Assembly: GCA_025766275.1 (NCBI GenBank)
Contig: JAFKAC010000089.1
Location: 1 to 64,000 of the forward strand
Direction of reading: 5' to 3'
DNA: 64,000 nucleotides
Source: Lactarius indigo
Lineage: Eukaryota; Basidiomycota; Agaricomycetes; Russulales; Russulaceae
A model generated the notes under the pieces. It saw nothing but the letters and a program-made list of their open reading frames with translations, ran no database searches and was not told the origin of the DNA. The translations under genes and the position numbers were made by a program. Below, in pieces: positions 55,801 through 64,000 of the stretch (position 1 is its first letter; each line of letters opens with the position of its first letter).

Positions 55801-56293
55801 TCGTTGTCGATAGCAACGCTTCAGTAGTTGCCAGTACTACCGGCTGCATGTCGGGGTGCATGGTTGCAGTGGCCCAGCTGATCGTTGGTTCGAATGCGCT
55901 TAGCCATGGATAACCCAGTACCATGTCTTCGCTCCCAAGATCGGTGACCAGGAAGGTCATTTGTTTTATCTGTCCTCGTGTCTTCACTTCTAGGTTAACG
56001 TAATGAGTGATTAACCCAGCTTTGTTTTCCGTATTGTCTATATTCCATATCTTGCGGGGCGTGTTTAGCGGCTGTGTCTGGATACCGGCTCGTTTTGCCA
56101 GGCTGGGTCGGATGAAGTTGTCGGTTGCGCCAGAGTCGACCAGCGCATTTGTTTCAGTCGTTTGGTAATTTGTACGGACAGTTACTGGAATTCGCATAGA
56201 TCGATAGCGCGTTGTCACAATTACAGAATTACATTGAAGAGCCCTCACCCAGACTGACGGGTTCAGGCGTCCCGAAAACCCTCTTTCCCCCAC
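55583..56293 (-). CDS. Protease region of element E
   Basis: The frame opens in -1 register to gag at GGGTTTT (56275..56281): GFSGRLNPSVWVRALQ, then retropepsin ALVDSGATDNFIRPSLAK, KIWNIDNTENKAGL, and the flap-like MVLGYPWLSAFEPTISW. The frame overruns RT in another register after a probable indel near 55800. Protease matures Gag and Pol in the particle. Confidence 0.85.
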   Translation of the reverse strand: MGERGFSGRLNPSVWVRALQCNSVIVTTRYRSMRIPVTVRTNYQTTETNALVDSGATDNFIRPSLAKRAGIQTQPLNTPRKIWNIDNTENKAGLITHYVNLEVKTRGQIKQMTFLVTDLGSEDMVLGYPWLSAFEPTISWATATMHPDMQPVVLATTEALLSTTTIEPSSWPKKKTLCGNWKKRRSLGPPPRRSWPYKRNSNRRQQCSLKNTQCLANFLTSKPRTVFPRQDRGIMR

Positions 56294-58320
56294 AGATCTT
56301 GAAGTATGAGGTGTTTTACCTCATCCGTACTGTTGGCTACCTGCGTGAGCCATTCTTTTGCCTGTTCTCCAGGTGTTTTCGTCGTGGCTGCGTTTATTTG
56401 TGGCATTGGTGTCGCGCTGGGTGCCGGTGTCGCGTACCCTGGCAATGAGGGTTCGTACTGCGATACCGGCCCTTGTGAAGTGGGCCACTGGGGTGGCCAT
56501 GTCTTGGTCATTCGACTGCTTGATGGGGCTGCTTGCCATTGCCTCTGAACGCGGGGGTGTGGACAGTTTCATGAGAGGTGTCCAGGAGCATGACAGTTAT
56601 AACAGAGGACGTTCCTTAAGTCCCTTCGGGACCCTCCTCTCCTGTGTCCTCTGGCTCCCGGTCCTCCTCTTGGTGGGAATGGCGGCGTCGGCCAGTCGTG
56701 ATGGGGCAGTTTGTTGAAGTCGATTTCTTCTGAACCTGCGAGCCTTACCCTGGCGCGGTCAGCTGAAGTGTCCATCGCCCATGGGTTGGTTTGAGGTAAA
56801 TTTTGCGGAAGCGTCCACCCCGCATTGCCACTTTGCTTCTTCGGCTGTGTCGTCGTATTCTTGTATTCGTTGAGTCTCGCCTTGAGATGGATGTAGTTCT
56901 TTTGCCGTTTGAGTACGGCCCTCTTCCAATCATCAAACGTGATTGGGTTGTCAAATTGGAACGCGTTTTTGAACAGTTCCTTAGGTAGACCCGATGTAAA
57001 AAGGTCGATCGTTTGTGGTTCATTGAGGCGGTAATGAGCTTTCCGCGCGAGCTGTTCGAAGTCGTTAACGTACTTGTCAATATCCTCTCCCATCATTCTG
57101 AACCCTTTCCGTAGTACTGCCTGCGCTTGTTCTTGTTCCAGCGTGTTTTCGAATCGCTGGCTGAAGCCATCGGCTACGGCGTCCCACAGATTTCGAGTGT
57201 AGGGGTTAATTCCTCGTTGTATTTGCCTGTTGAGCCAGTTCAGGAAGGATAGGACCCATTCACTGACCGCTCCGCCTTTGATGTAGGAAAGGAACAGAAG
57301 GCATCTTCTGTAGTCGTTGCGCATGATGGGGGCGTCTAGGTTCATACCCCAGTAAACGTGCCACTGTGTCAGGAATTGGTCTACTTTGAGCCTGTCCCCA
57401 TCGAAAATAGATGGTGGCTCGCCGGTTAGTTTTTCGTTGTGATGTCCTCCTCCAGCGCTTCCATCTCCTCCTCCTCCTTCACCGCCTCCTCCTCCATCGG
57501 GTGGTCCGGCGGGTGGTCCTCTTGGTGGTTCGGTTCTTCATAAATCAAATGGGACACCCCCTCCTGGTGGTGGTGGTGGATCATCACCTGGTCCTCCTAT
57601 ACCTGGGGGAAGCTCCAGCGTAAGTCGTCGTCCTGTCGGAGGGTCTCCTCGATCGGATCCTATGGCTCGAAAGATGGCGGCGTCGTCTGCGGTCATTCGC
57701 ACGCCAGTTTCGGGGTTAATGGGCATGAGGATTTCTCTTGCCTCTTCCCGTATTGCGTGTGCTTCTTCCATTGCGACCTCTTCCATCGCTCGCGTTATTG
57801 TTGCCATAATGGCTGGTGATCGAATATGAATTGGCTCTGGTTCTGTAATATGCGCGGACTCAGCTCGTTCGATGAGGAGATCTTGTATTGCTCCTCCACT
57901 AGTTTCTGTTTGATTTGGCTCTCGTCCTTCACTCTCTTCTTGGCTTTGTTCTTCTTCCTCTGACACTACTTCTCCAGTAGAGTGCTCTTGTACTTGTCCG
58001 TCGATGGGGCCCCAATCTGCTCAGCTATTGAGTTCTTGGGCGTCGATATCACACTGATATCTAGGTCCTGTTGGTCGTACGACGTCCCACTGGGACTCTA
58101 TGGGGTTCCACATAACTTCTGTCCAACACAAGTGGTCGAAGTTAAACTCAACTGGTCGGAACCTGCTAGGTCCGTTAAACTCCACAAAATATCCGGTTTC
58201 TTCTTCTCTTTCCCTCCAACTGGCAGCTTGTAAAAAGCGCATGGGGACGTTACGTTCTCCTCTTCTTGGGAGCGAATAGGGATGGAAATTCGTCCACTGA
58301 TCTCTTGTTGTTACAGCCAC
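56263..58320 (-). pseudogene. Gag of element E
   Basis: One frame runs through three internal TGA codons: 58021-58023 (ELNS*ADW), 57538-57540 (FDL*RTEPP) and 56569-56571 (GHLS*NCP, inside the zinc knuckle CYNCHAPGH). At each place CGA is the likely original codon. Order: W-rich N-terminus (TRDQWTNFHPYSLPRRGERN), an acidic segment, a Pro/Gly linker, capsid (WHVYWGMNLDAPIMRNDYRR, GFRMMGEDIDKYVNDFEQLA), the knuckle, and a natural TGA at 56263. No ATG precedes TRDQW after an in-frame TAA in the PBS; the first ATG gives MRFLQAASW. Confidence 0.88.
56275..56281 (-). promoter_or_regulatory. Candidate -1 frameshift heptamer, gag/pol of E
   Basis: Sense strand G GGT TTT is in gag phase, four codons before the gag stop, identical in position and phase to element D. 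Confidence 0.65.
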
Positions 58321-58325
58321 GGTGG

Positions 58326-58339
58326 TATCTTGGTCTTAA
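58326..58339 (-). promoter_or_regulatory. Primer-binding site of E (self-priming type)
   Basis: Sense strand TTAAGACCAAGATA follows the LTR. AAGACCAAGATA is the exact reverse complement of 12 nt of the LTR at 58558..58569. The twelfth position differs from element D in both partners. Confidence 0.78.
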
Positions 58340-58839
58340 TGTAACGTCGCCACGACGTTAGCTCGACTTGAGCACGGGCAGCGGTAACAACTTAGCGATA
58401 TGACAGTTTCGTCGGCTTGAAGACACGAAGGTCCAAGTCCTTGCCTTGGTGAATACGCGAAGGTACACCGGCAAGTCGAATATTGTAGTCACGGTCAAGA
58501 CAGACTACTTCTTTAGATGAAGGCGCAAGCGAAGGAGGAGACAAGTGGCGATTCAAGAAGACCAAGATAGCGTATCTTGGTCTTCACGAGGTAGCTTAAA
58601 TACATATCGAGCAGGCTTTCAAGCGCTGCTATGAGTCACTGTAGAGTAGCGTCCAACGTGTCGCAGAAACAACTCAAACCCTAATACTACTACTGCTAGT
58701 ATTAGTGGCGTCCGGTCTCAGTCAGCTATCGTGCACAATCCCCTATCGTACTGCATCGTAATCACCTAAGTCCGCAACTAATCTACCTTACCGCCGTAGT
58801 TGCAACCGGTACAGTAAGGGTACGAGTCGAAACGTAACA
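58340..58839 (-). repeat. 5' LTR of element E
   Basis: The 500-bp LTR reads TGTAACGTCGCC...AAACGTAACA on plus. On the sense strand TATTTAAG lies about 33 nt before TATCTTGGTCTT. A perfect 13-bp inverted repeat with a 3-nt loop (58557..58585) spans the predicted start. Confidence 0.97.
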
Positions 58840-58869
58840 GGTTTCCCATAGATGTACGGGGACCCTGGA

Positions 58870-59279
58870 TGTCACGGTCATGTGACATCGTGACAAAAGT
58901 GTCACGCAACCCGGTCGATAGAAAAGATGAGTCCCTGAAAGTTTTACAGAAGTCCCAGTATCACAATGAGCATGCCTTATGGTGCCATTGACACATAGTA
59001 TGCAATGTGTCAGCCTGGGTGACATGGCTTATCAGAAAACAGTCCGAAAATAACCAGTTTGTATGAGTATAAGAAGTAGTACAGAGAGTAGCACGGATCC
59101 CTTGTCTACTCTTAGTTCTTGAATACCGAGTACCATCCAGCCTTTCTCCTCTCGCTTGTGAACTCCCTGAGTGACACAAGAACCCCCAAATCTTGACTTG
59201 CTTCAAGGAAGTAAGTCTCGACTCTACCTGTGTTGAGCTCGGCTCCATGAAACCCATATGGTCCCTCAGAACTGTAACA
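58870..59279 (+). repeat. 5' LTR of element C2
   Basis: The 410-bp LTR runs TGTCACGGTCATGTGACATC...CTGTAACA. TATAAGAAG near 59068 lies about 36 nt before GTCTACTCTTA (59104..59114). Confidence 0.87.
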
Positions 59280-59290
59280 TAAGAGTAGAC
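59280..59290 (+). promoter_or_regulatory. Primer-binding site of C2 (self-priming type)
   Basis: TAAGAGTAGAC is the exact 11-nt reverse complement of GTCTACTCTTA at 59104..59114 in the LTR. Confidence 0.78.
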
Positions 59291-59382
59291 CATTCCTACT
59301 CTGCCGCAGAACAAGGCGATAACGCGTTCCCAGCCCCAGACCAGTCAACATTGATAGTCCTAAGGAAGGGACATGAATCACA

Positions 59383-60530
59383 GTGGCACATGAACAGAAC
59401 TATGGGTGTGTTGAACCAGAACCAACAGATAAAGACCCAACAGTAAAACGACTCATTATTCGGCAAACGGTTCACAATCTCCAAGACATTGTAACAGGGG
59501 GAATTGACTGGATACAGGGACGAGGTTATATTGTACGACGTGACCCTAGTCCCGCACTTGACGTTGAATATTCAGAGGAAGAAAACTCCTGGTACGAAGT
59601 TTATTATGAAGCGACTGGCTGGTACACATATACGAACACGTGCGTCAATGGTCCACATCTTTGGGGACTAAAGGTACAGTCGAACCCCCAGCTGACACCC
59701 ACATACAACTGGATCAAACATAAACACCTACTCATCAAACGAAAAGGAAAACAAAGCTCACCTCAACCAGCACCCATACCAGTCACCACACTCGTAACAG
59801 TCTCACCAAGTGTACCTATGGCCAGCGGAAGTGGAAGCAGCAACGCATCGGGGGCCTCAAGCGGAACGTCTACAATGGGCCCACTGCAGGGAGCCACACC
59901 TGTGTTCTTTGACAGGAACAGAGCACGAAGTCAACAATTTTTACATGAGTTCAACCAATTTCAACATGTAAATCGAACTAATGAACACATGATTAGCCCA
60001 TACCAACGCGTAGCTCTGGCACTCACCTTAATACAGGGGCCAGCGGTTGAGAAGTGGAACCAAAGCCAGGACAGGAAACTAGAAGCAAAGGTCAACAATC
60101 CCTCTCACCCCATAGCCAAAACCAATGAGTCGCTGTGGAACGACTTCGTGACAGATTTTCAACAAGCATGGACAGATACACTCAGTCAACAAAACGCGTA
60201 TGCAAAGTTAACCACACTCACCATGAAAGGGGATGATATTGACAACTACATTGCAACATTTGAACAACTGGCCGAGGCCACAGATTGGGACCTAATGGCC
60301 AAGGGAACTGTGGATCTGTTCCGTTGAGGATTGAGGAAGGGACTCTTGGTTTCTTGCTTCAAACATATGAAAATGCCCATAAAGATGGATGATTGGAAAG
60401 AAGCTACGCGTGAAGAAGTCCAACGGTACCGCACGATCACTAATTGCATAGCATCCATCGGAAAAACAACCCCAATACCCATGCAACAGTCTAGACCAAA
60501 ACCAATCAGCAAAAACGACCAAATCGTACC
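59383..60530 (+). pseudogene. Gag of element C2
   Basis: The frame (59383..60327) shows a W/Y-rich N-terminal region (NSWYEVYYEATGWYTYTNTC), a Ser/Gly/Thr linker (GSGSSNASGASSGTSTMGPL), and capsid (FDRNRARSQQFLHEFNQFQH, WNDFVTDFQQAWTDTLSQQ, IDNYIATFEQLAEATDWD). A TGA at 60325-60327 (LFR*GLRKG, arginine expected) interrupts it; coding continues as FKHMKMPIKMDDWKEATREE until LTR-G. It is a truncated relic of the structural protein. Confidence 0.85.
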
Positions 60531-61225
60531 TGTGGTGAACTCACTGTCACTCGACAGCGAGGGATACGGTTGAAGACGACGGCGGGCGAGGTAGAGACGG
60601 AGAGAGCGTTGAAGGGGGCGAAGAGGGGGCGTCTTGGCTCAAAGAAGATAGTGGCGCACACAAGGTGGGGCACTCGAAGGAGCTGAGAGGCAAGAGAGGA
60701 AGATGTCACAAGTGGACAGTCTGAGGGACTGTCCGATAGATTGAGCTAGCTTATATACTACAGGGGGTGGTCTGTGCGTAACTTTAGGGCAGGCTTAGGG
60801 CCTGTCCACGGGTGCTGCGCAATACTGCAGATTGGAACATTCCAGAGACAGGTTATTAATACTGTCCAATCAGAATACAGGATAAGCATGGTACGACTGC
60901 GCCGCAGTCGATGGCGCCATATTGCACCATAGTGGCGTGATTCCGCAGCAGCTGCGAAACCCGTGATTAGATCACGTGTTCCTTGTGACTTGGTTGATTA
61001 TCTTCGTTGATCGATAAACTATCAATCGTTGATTGATACACGTGCATGTGCACATGTGACTTGGAAAGACAGAGTAATCACGTGATGCATCACGTGATCG
61101 TCGGAGAGCGAAATTCAAACTCCGATTTCGGATTTCCCCTTTAGGAAGCTGATGACGTAAGCCCGGTCTGGTCCGGTCCAGTCCTAAGCGCCTTGAGTCA
61201 CGACCAGGTTTATAGGTTCGTGACA
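60531..61225 (-). repeat. 3' LTR of element G
   Basis: The 695-bp LTR, TGTGGTGAACTC...TTCGTGACA on plus, is nearly identical to solo LTR-G1 (25164..25858). An 8-bp inverted repeat (60714..60734) lies about 30 nt after TATATAAG on the sense strand. Confidence 0.95.
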
Positions 61226-61238
61226 GTATCCCCTTTTT
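61226..61238 (-). promoter_or_regulatory. Polypurine tract of element G
   Basis: Sense strand TTAAAAAGGGGATAC directly abuts the 3' LTR. Confidence 0.7.
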
Positions 61239-64000
61239 AACGTCGTGCTATTCCACTAGCACTAGTTGACTTCGGTTTAGGGGCACTGGGGTTGGCCTTG
61301 TGAAATTGATTTACAAGGTCTTGCGCATGGGTCATTTGGGAGGAGGGGAGCCAGGAGTTTTCGGAGTCAGGATACCCCTTCCACTTGATCAAGTAGAGTA
61401 TGCCCTTTTTGTTAGGTGATACCTTGGATTGCAGGACCTTTTCTACTTCGTAGTGTTCGTCTTCCCCTTGGATGATTTCCGGGGGTGGTCTAGTGAAGTT
61501 GGGTCCATGTGTAGTGTTTTCTTTGTACGGGGAGATCAAGGAGTTGTGGAAGACTGGGTGGATGCGCCATGTCTTTGGTAGTTGGAGTTTGCAATTGACT
61601 CCCCAGGTGGAAAGGACTTTAAAGGGGCCGTGGCGTCGTGGGGCAAGTTTAGCTTTGGGGTGGGTAGTATGGATGTTGGTCCCTTCCAGCCAGACTAGAT
61701 CACCTGTCTTGAATTCGTGAGAGGGGGTGGGTGTTTTCAACCCTCTCATGACTTCCGCTGCTACCTTAAGGGCTGCGGTAACTTCGGAGCGGATTTGATT
61801 TAGCGCATTTAGTCTCTCCTCTGCTGCAGGTATTTTGGTGGTGAAGTGGGTAGGGGGAATGAACTCTGGTTTGTATCCATACCAAACCTCGAAGGGTGAT
61901 TTGTGGGTTGCGCTATGTTGTCGGGCATTGTGTGCAAATTCCATGAATGGGATTAGATCTACCCAGTTATCTTGTTGGAAGTTGCAGAAGACACGGAGGT
62001 ATTGTTCGAGTTCTTGATTGACGCGTTCAGTTTCTCCATCGGTTTGTGGGTGGAAGGCTGTAGATAGCGTGGATTTGACTCCGAGTTTGTTCCAAATTTC
62101 TTGCATGACCTTTGATGCAAATTGGGGGCCTCTGTCGGAAATAACCTGTCGAGGTAGGCCAGTACGTCTCCAGACGTTTTCAAGGTAGAGTTGGGCTGTT
62201 TCGTCTGCAGTGATGGTTTTGTTGCAAGGGGAAATGACTATGGCTTTGCTAAGTCGGTCAACTACTACGAATAGTGAATCGTAGTTGTGGGATAGGGGAA
62301 GGTCGGTGATGAAGTCCATTGTGATGGTTCCCCATATTTCTTCTGGTATTGCATTTGGTTGTAGGGGTACTTGGGTACGTGGTTTGATTTTAGTGGTTTG
62401 ACATGTGGCGCAACCATCAACATAGGTCTTAACGAATGTTGATATGCCTGGCCACCAGAAGTCTCGAGATATTAACTCATAGGTCTTCCATCGCCCTGGA
62501 TGTCCTGTGGCAATGTGGTCATGGTATGTTTTAACAATGTCTCTTCGTAAGTTGTCATCCTTTGGAACGTAGACTTGTCCTTTGAACAAGATAATGCCAT
62601 CTTCTAAGTTCCATTCTTCTAGGCCTTTAGCTAGGGATCGAGGACCATTTTTTAGGAGAGACTCCAGAGCCATGCTGACTTCCTTGTCGTAGGTCTGGGT
62701 GTTTTTGATACGCTGCCGGAGGGTGGTATCTCCTTGAATGGTTACTGCAGTTCGTTGTACTGCGTTAATGGAAAAATACTTGGTGTCCAGGAGTACTCGC
62801 TTTTCATCTTCATCCGCTATCCCCTTTTTATGATCTGGACGCCGAGACAGTGCATCAGATTTGTTCTGCGTCCCAGGTTTGTGGATGATGATGAACTGGA
62901 AGCGAGAGAGGAAAAGGGCCCAACGGGCCTGCCGGCGGGAAAGTTTCTGTTTTGTAGTAAAATAGACAAGGTTGCCATGGTCAGACCAGATTTCAGTAAC
63001 GTCTTCGCGGCCCTCCAGGTAGTGTCGAAAGGCATGAAGGGCGTGGATGATGGCGAGGAGTTCCTTATCACAGATTTCATAGTGACGCTCAGCAGGAAGG
63101 AGGGATTTTGAAAGGAAGGTGACAGGGTGCCATCGTTGCAAGGCATCAGGTTGTTCGAGAATGGCACCGGTAGCAAAATCGCTTGCGTCGGTGATGAGGC
63201 GGAAGGGCTTTGAATGGTCAGGCAGGGCAAGGACAGGAGCCGTGGTGAAGCATGTAATCAGGGTGCGGAAAGCGCTTTCCGCCGCGGTATCCCAAGAAAA
63301 GGGAACGTCTTTCTTGGTCAGATCAAACAAGGGGCGGGCGATAGTGGAGTAGTCTTTAATGAAGCGTCGATAGAAATTACAAAAGCCTAAGAAGGCTTGT
63401 ACTTGTTTGACAGTGCGCGGAGTGGGCCATTGAGTAATACCTGCAACCTTTGCAGGATCCATAGAGACTTGGCCATCGGAAATGACGATTCCAAGGTATT
63501 CGACTGAGGTTTGTGCAAATGTACATTTCTCAGGTTTCAGGTAGAGGTCGTGGCGTTCCAGCCGTTGAAGCACGTCATGTGTCAACGCTGTGAGTGAGGA
63601 GATATCTTCTGTGAAGATCAAGATGTCATCGAGGTAGACCACTACGTGTCCACCGTCAATCAAGGACTCGAAGATTTGATTCATGAATGTTTGGAAAGTG
63701 GCAGGGGCATTGCAGAGGCCAAAAGTCATTACGGTTGGCTCGAAAAGTCCTAAGGATGTTTTGAAGGCTGCCTTGTATTCATCACCTTCGCGGATGCGGA
63801 TATTGTTGTAACCCCAACGAATATCTAGCTTGGTAAAGTAGCGCGCGCCATGGAGTTTGTCGATAAGTTCAGGGATAAGGGGAAGAGGGGCTGCGTTTTT
63901 AATGGTTATATCATTGAGGGCGCGGTAGTCTTGCACAGGTCGGAGTTTGCCATCCTTTTTGTCGACAAAGAAGAAGGGGGAGGCCATGGGTGACTTAGAT
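61237..64000 (-). CDS. Pol of element G: RT, RNase H, integrase, chromodomain (intact, partial)
   Basis: An open frame of more than 916 residues continues past the right edge (SKSPMASPFFFVDKKDGK), with no internal stop. In order: RT fingers and palm (TKLDIRWGYNNIRIREGDEY), catalytic VVVYLDDILIF (YLDD intact), RNase H (DASDFATGAIL, DKELLAIIHALHAF, SDALSRRPDH), integrase finger (HDHIATGHPGRWKTYE, CATCQ), core TMDFITDLPLSHNYDS, VISDRGPQFASK and TDGETERVNQELEQYL (DDE intact), GPY/F (RRHGPFKVLSTWGVNCKL) and chromodomain (VEKVLQSKVSPNKKGILYLI, GYPDSENSW). It ends soon after the chromodomain and lacks the extension of D, E and H, so it belongs to a different lineage. It looks capable of activity. 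Confidence 0.95.
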   Translation of the reverse strand, partial: SKSPMASPFFFVDKKDGKLRPVQDYRALNDITIKNAAPLPLIPELIDKLHGARYFTKLDIRWGYNNIRIREGDEYKAAFKTSLGLFEPTVMTFGLCNAPATFQTFMNQIFESLIDGGHVVVYLDDILIFTEDISSLTALTHDVLQRLERHDLYLKPEKCTFAQTSVEYLGIVISDGQVSMDPAKVAGITQWPTPRTVKQVQAFLGFCNFYRRFIKDYSTIARPLFDLTKKDVPFSWDTAAESAFRTLITCFTTAPVLALPDHSKPFRLITDASDFATGAILEQPDALQRWHPVTFLSKSLLPAERHYEICDKELLAIIHALHAFRHYLEGREDVTEIWSDHGNLVYFTTKQKLSRRQARWALFLSRFQFIIIHKPGTQNKSDALSRRPDHKKGIADEDEKRVLLDTKYFSINAVQRTAVTIQGDTTLRQRIKNTQTYDKEVSMALESLLKNGPRSLAKGLEEWNLEDGIILFKGQVYVPKDDNLRRDIVKTYHDHIATGHPGRWKTYELISRDFWWPGISTFVKTYVDGCATCQTTKIKPRTQVPLQPNAIPEEIWGTITMDFITDLPLSHNYDSLFVVVDRLSKAIVISPCNKTITADETAQLYLENVWRRTGLPRQVISDRGPQFASKVMQEIWNKLGVKSTLSTAFHPQTDGETERVNQELEQYLRVFCNFQQDNWVDLIPFMEFAHNARQHSATHKSPFEVWYGYKPEFIPPTHFTTKIPAAEERLNALNQIRSEVTAALKVAAEVMRGLKTPTPSHEFKTGDLVWLEGTNIHTTHPKAKLAPRRHGPFKVLSTWGVNCKLQLPKTWRIHPVFHNSLISPYKENTTHGPNFTRPPPEIIQGEDEHYEVEKVLQSKVSPNKKGILYLIKWKGYPDSENSWLPSSQMTHAQDLVNQFHKANPSAPKPKSTSASGIARR

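Larger units (their letters stand above)
51024..58839 (-). mobile_element. Complete young Ty3/Gypsy chromovirus element E
   Basis: The 7,816-bp element has 500-bp LTRs differing at about 5 positions (all transitions) and TSD GGTTT (51019-51023 and 58840-58844). It keeps high GC and many CpG sites. Order on the minus strand is LTR, PBS, gag, -1 shifted pol with chromodomain and extension, PPT, LTR. It is defective through four TGA codons and one frameshift. Confidence 0.97.
50660..58869 (-). pseudogene. C-terminal Pol extension of D4 (fragment), split by element E
   Basis: The minus-strand remnant (50660..51023 and 58840..58869) aligns with the end of the extension of D, for example IRDVTLTEEVHCYRQNTFAEE against IGDVTLTQELRRFRQFAFAEDQ. 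Element E is inserted at the point equal to the LYGKPLY motif; C2 begins 30 bp further on. The rest of D4 is outside the window. Confidence 0.75.
58870..60530 (+). mobile_element. Ty3/Gypsy element C2, 5' part
   Basis: The part includes LTR, PBS and most of gag on the plus strand, inserted in the extension of D4 and cut at 60531 by the LTR of element G. Confidence 0.87.
60531..64000 (-). mobile_element. Ty3/Gypsy chromovirus element G, 3' part (runs off the edge)
   Basis: The 3' LTR, PPT and an uninterrupted pol are present on the minus strand; gag and the 5' LTR lie beyond the window. Confidence 0.93.

Noticed and set aside
57538..58023. TGA stops as evidence of a code in which TGA is read as an amino acid
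   Set aside because: The stops fall at CGA-type Arg positions only in elements that also show CpG transitions; G pol and the OTC exons have no internal TGA, so decay is simpler.
1..64000. tRNA, rRNA, CRISPR or prophage features
   Set aside because: None was seen by eye; no cloverleaf, direct-repeat array or phage gene order is present. A tRNA scan was not possible here.

Overview
This window comes from a fungal nuclear genome, most likely a basidiomycete (Agaricomycetes) rich in transposons. The evidence is spliceosomal introns of about 45-55 nt, chromodomain-bearing Ty3/Gypsy elements, a Tc1/IS630-like transposase with fungal introns, MULE transposases with SWIM fingers, and F-box/LRR-like and Myb-like gene remains. 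No rRNA, tRNA, CRISPR array or bacterial feature was seen. Coordinates below come from reading the sequence; insertion boundaries were accepted where a target-site duplication (TSD) could be matched.

Layout. (1) 1-581: the 5' part of a host gene, ornithine carbamoyltransferase (minus strand), running off the left edge. (2) 1000-5126: solo LTRs of family A (one carrying a nested LTR-B) and an unrecognised four-exon host-type gene broken by two LTR-A insertions and cut off by a third. (3) 5127-7825: decayed Gypsy element C1. (4) 7826-18964: a 3.3-kb Tc1/mariner-like DNA transposon split by a complete 7.8-kb Gypsy element (D, TSD GGTAT). (5) 19184-33951: an old Gypsy element H (minus strand), broken by a solo LTR-F (itself holding LTR-A, LTR-B and a PIF/Harbinger-type MITE), a MULE transposon (9-bp TSD, itself holding a solo LTR-G) and two LTR-A copies. 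(6) 33952-36290: a second MULE-like transposase remnant. (7) 36291-47395: CpG-poor old DNA with nested LTR-A copies, a solo LTR-F, and relics of F-box/LRR-like, SAP/repeat and Myb/SANT-like genes. (8) 47396-64000: a four-level nest. Gypsy D3 is interrupted by D4, which holds LTR-B, the complete young element E (TSD GGTTT) and element C2. C2 is in turn cut by element G, whose pol is intact and runs off the right edge.

The Gypsy elements share one plan: LTR, primer-binding site, Gag (W-rich N-terminus, Pro/Gly-rich linker, capsid, CCHC knuckle), a -1 frameshift into Pol (protease, RT, RNase H, integrase, GPY/F, chromodomain), then a C-terminal extension not explained by standard Pol domains. 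Four families (C, D, E, H) show a Tf1-like self-priming arrangement, in which the primer-binding site matches the predicted 5' end of the element's own RNA. An inverted copy of that primer lies just upstream of the predicted start. Two families known here only as solo LTRs (A and F) instead carry an optional intron-like tandem duplication beginning at the predicted start. Nearly all internal stops in the younger elements are TGA at arginine positions, as expected from CGA to TGA decay at methylated CpG.
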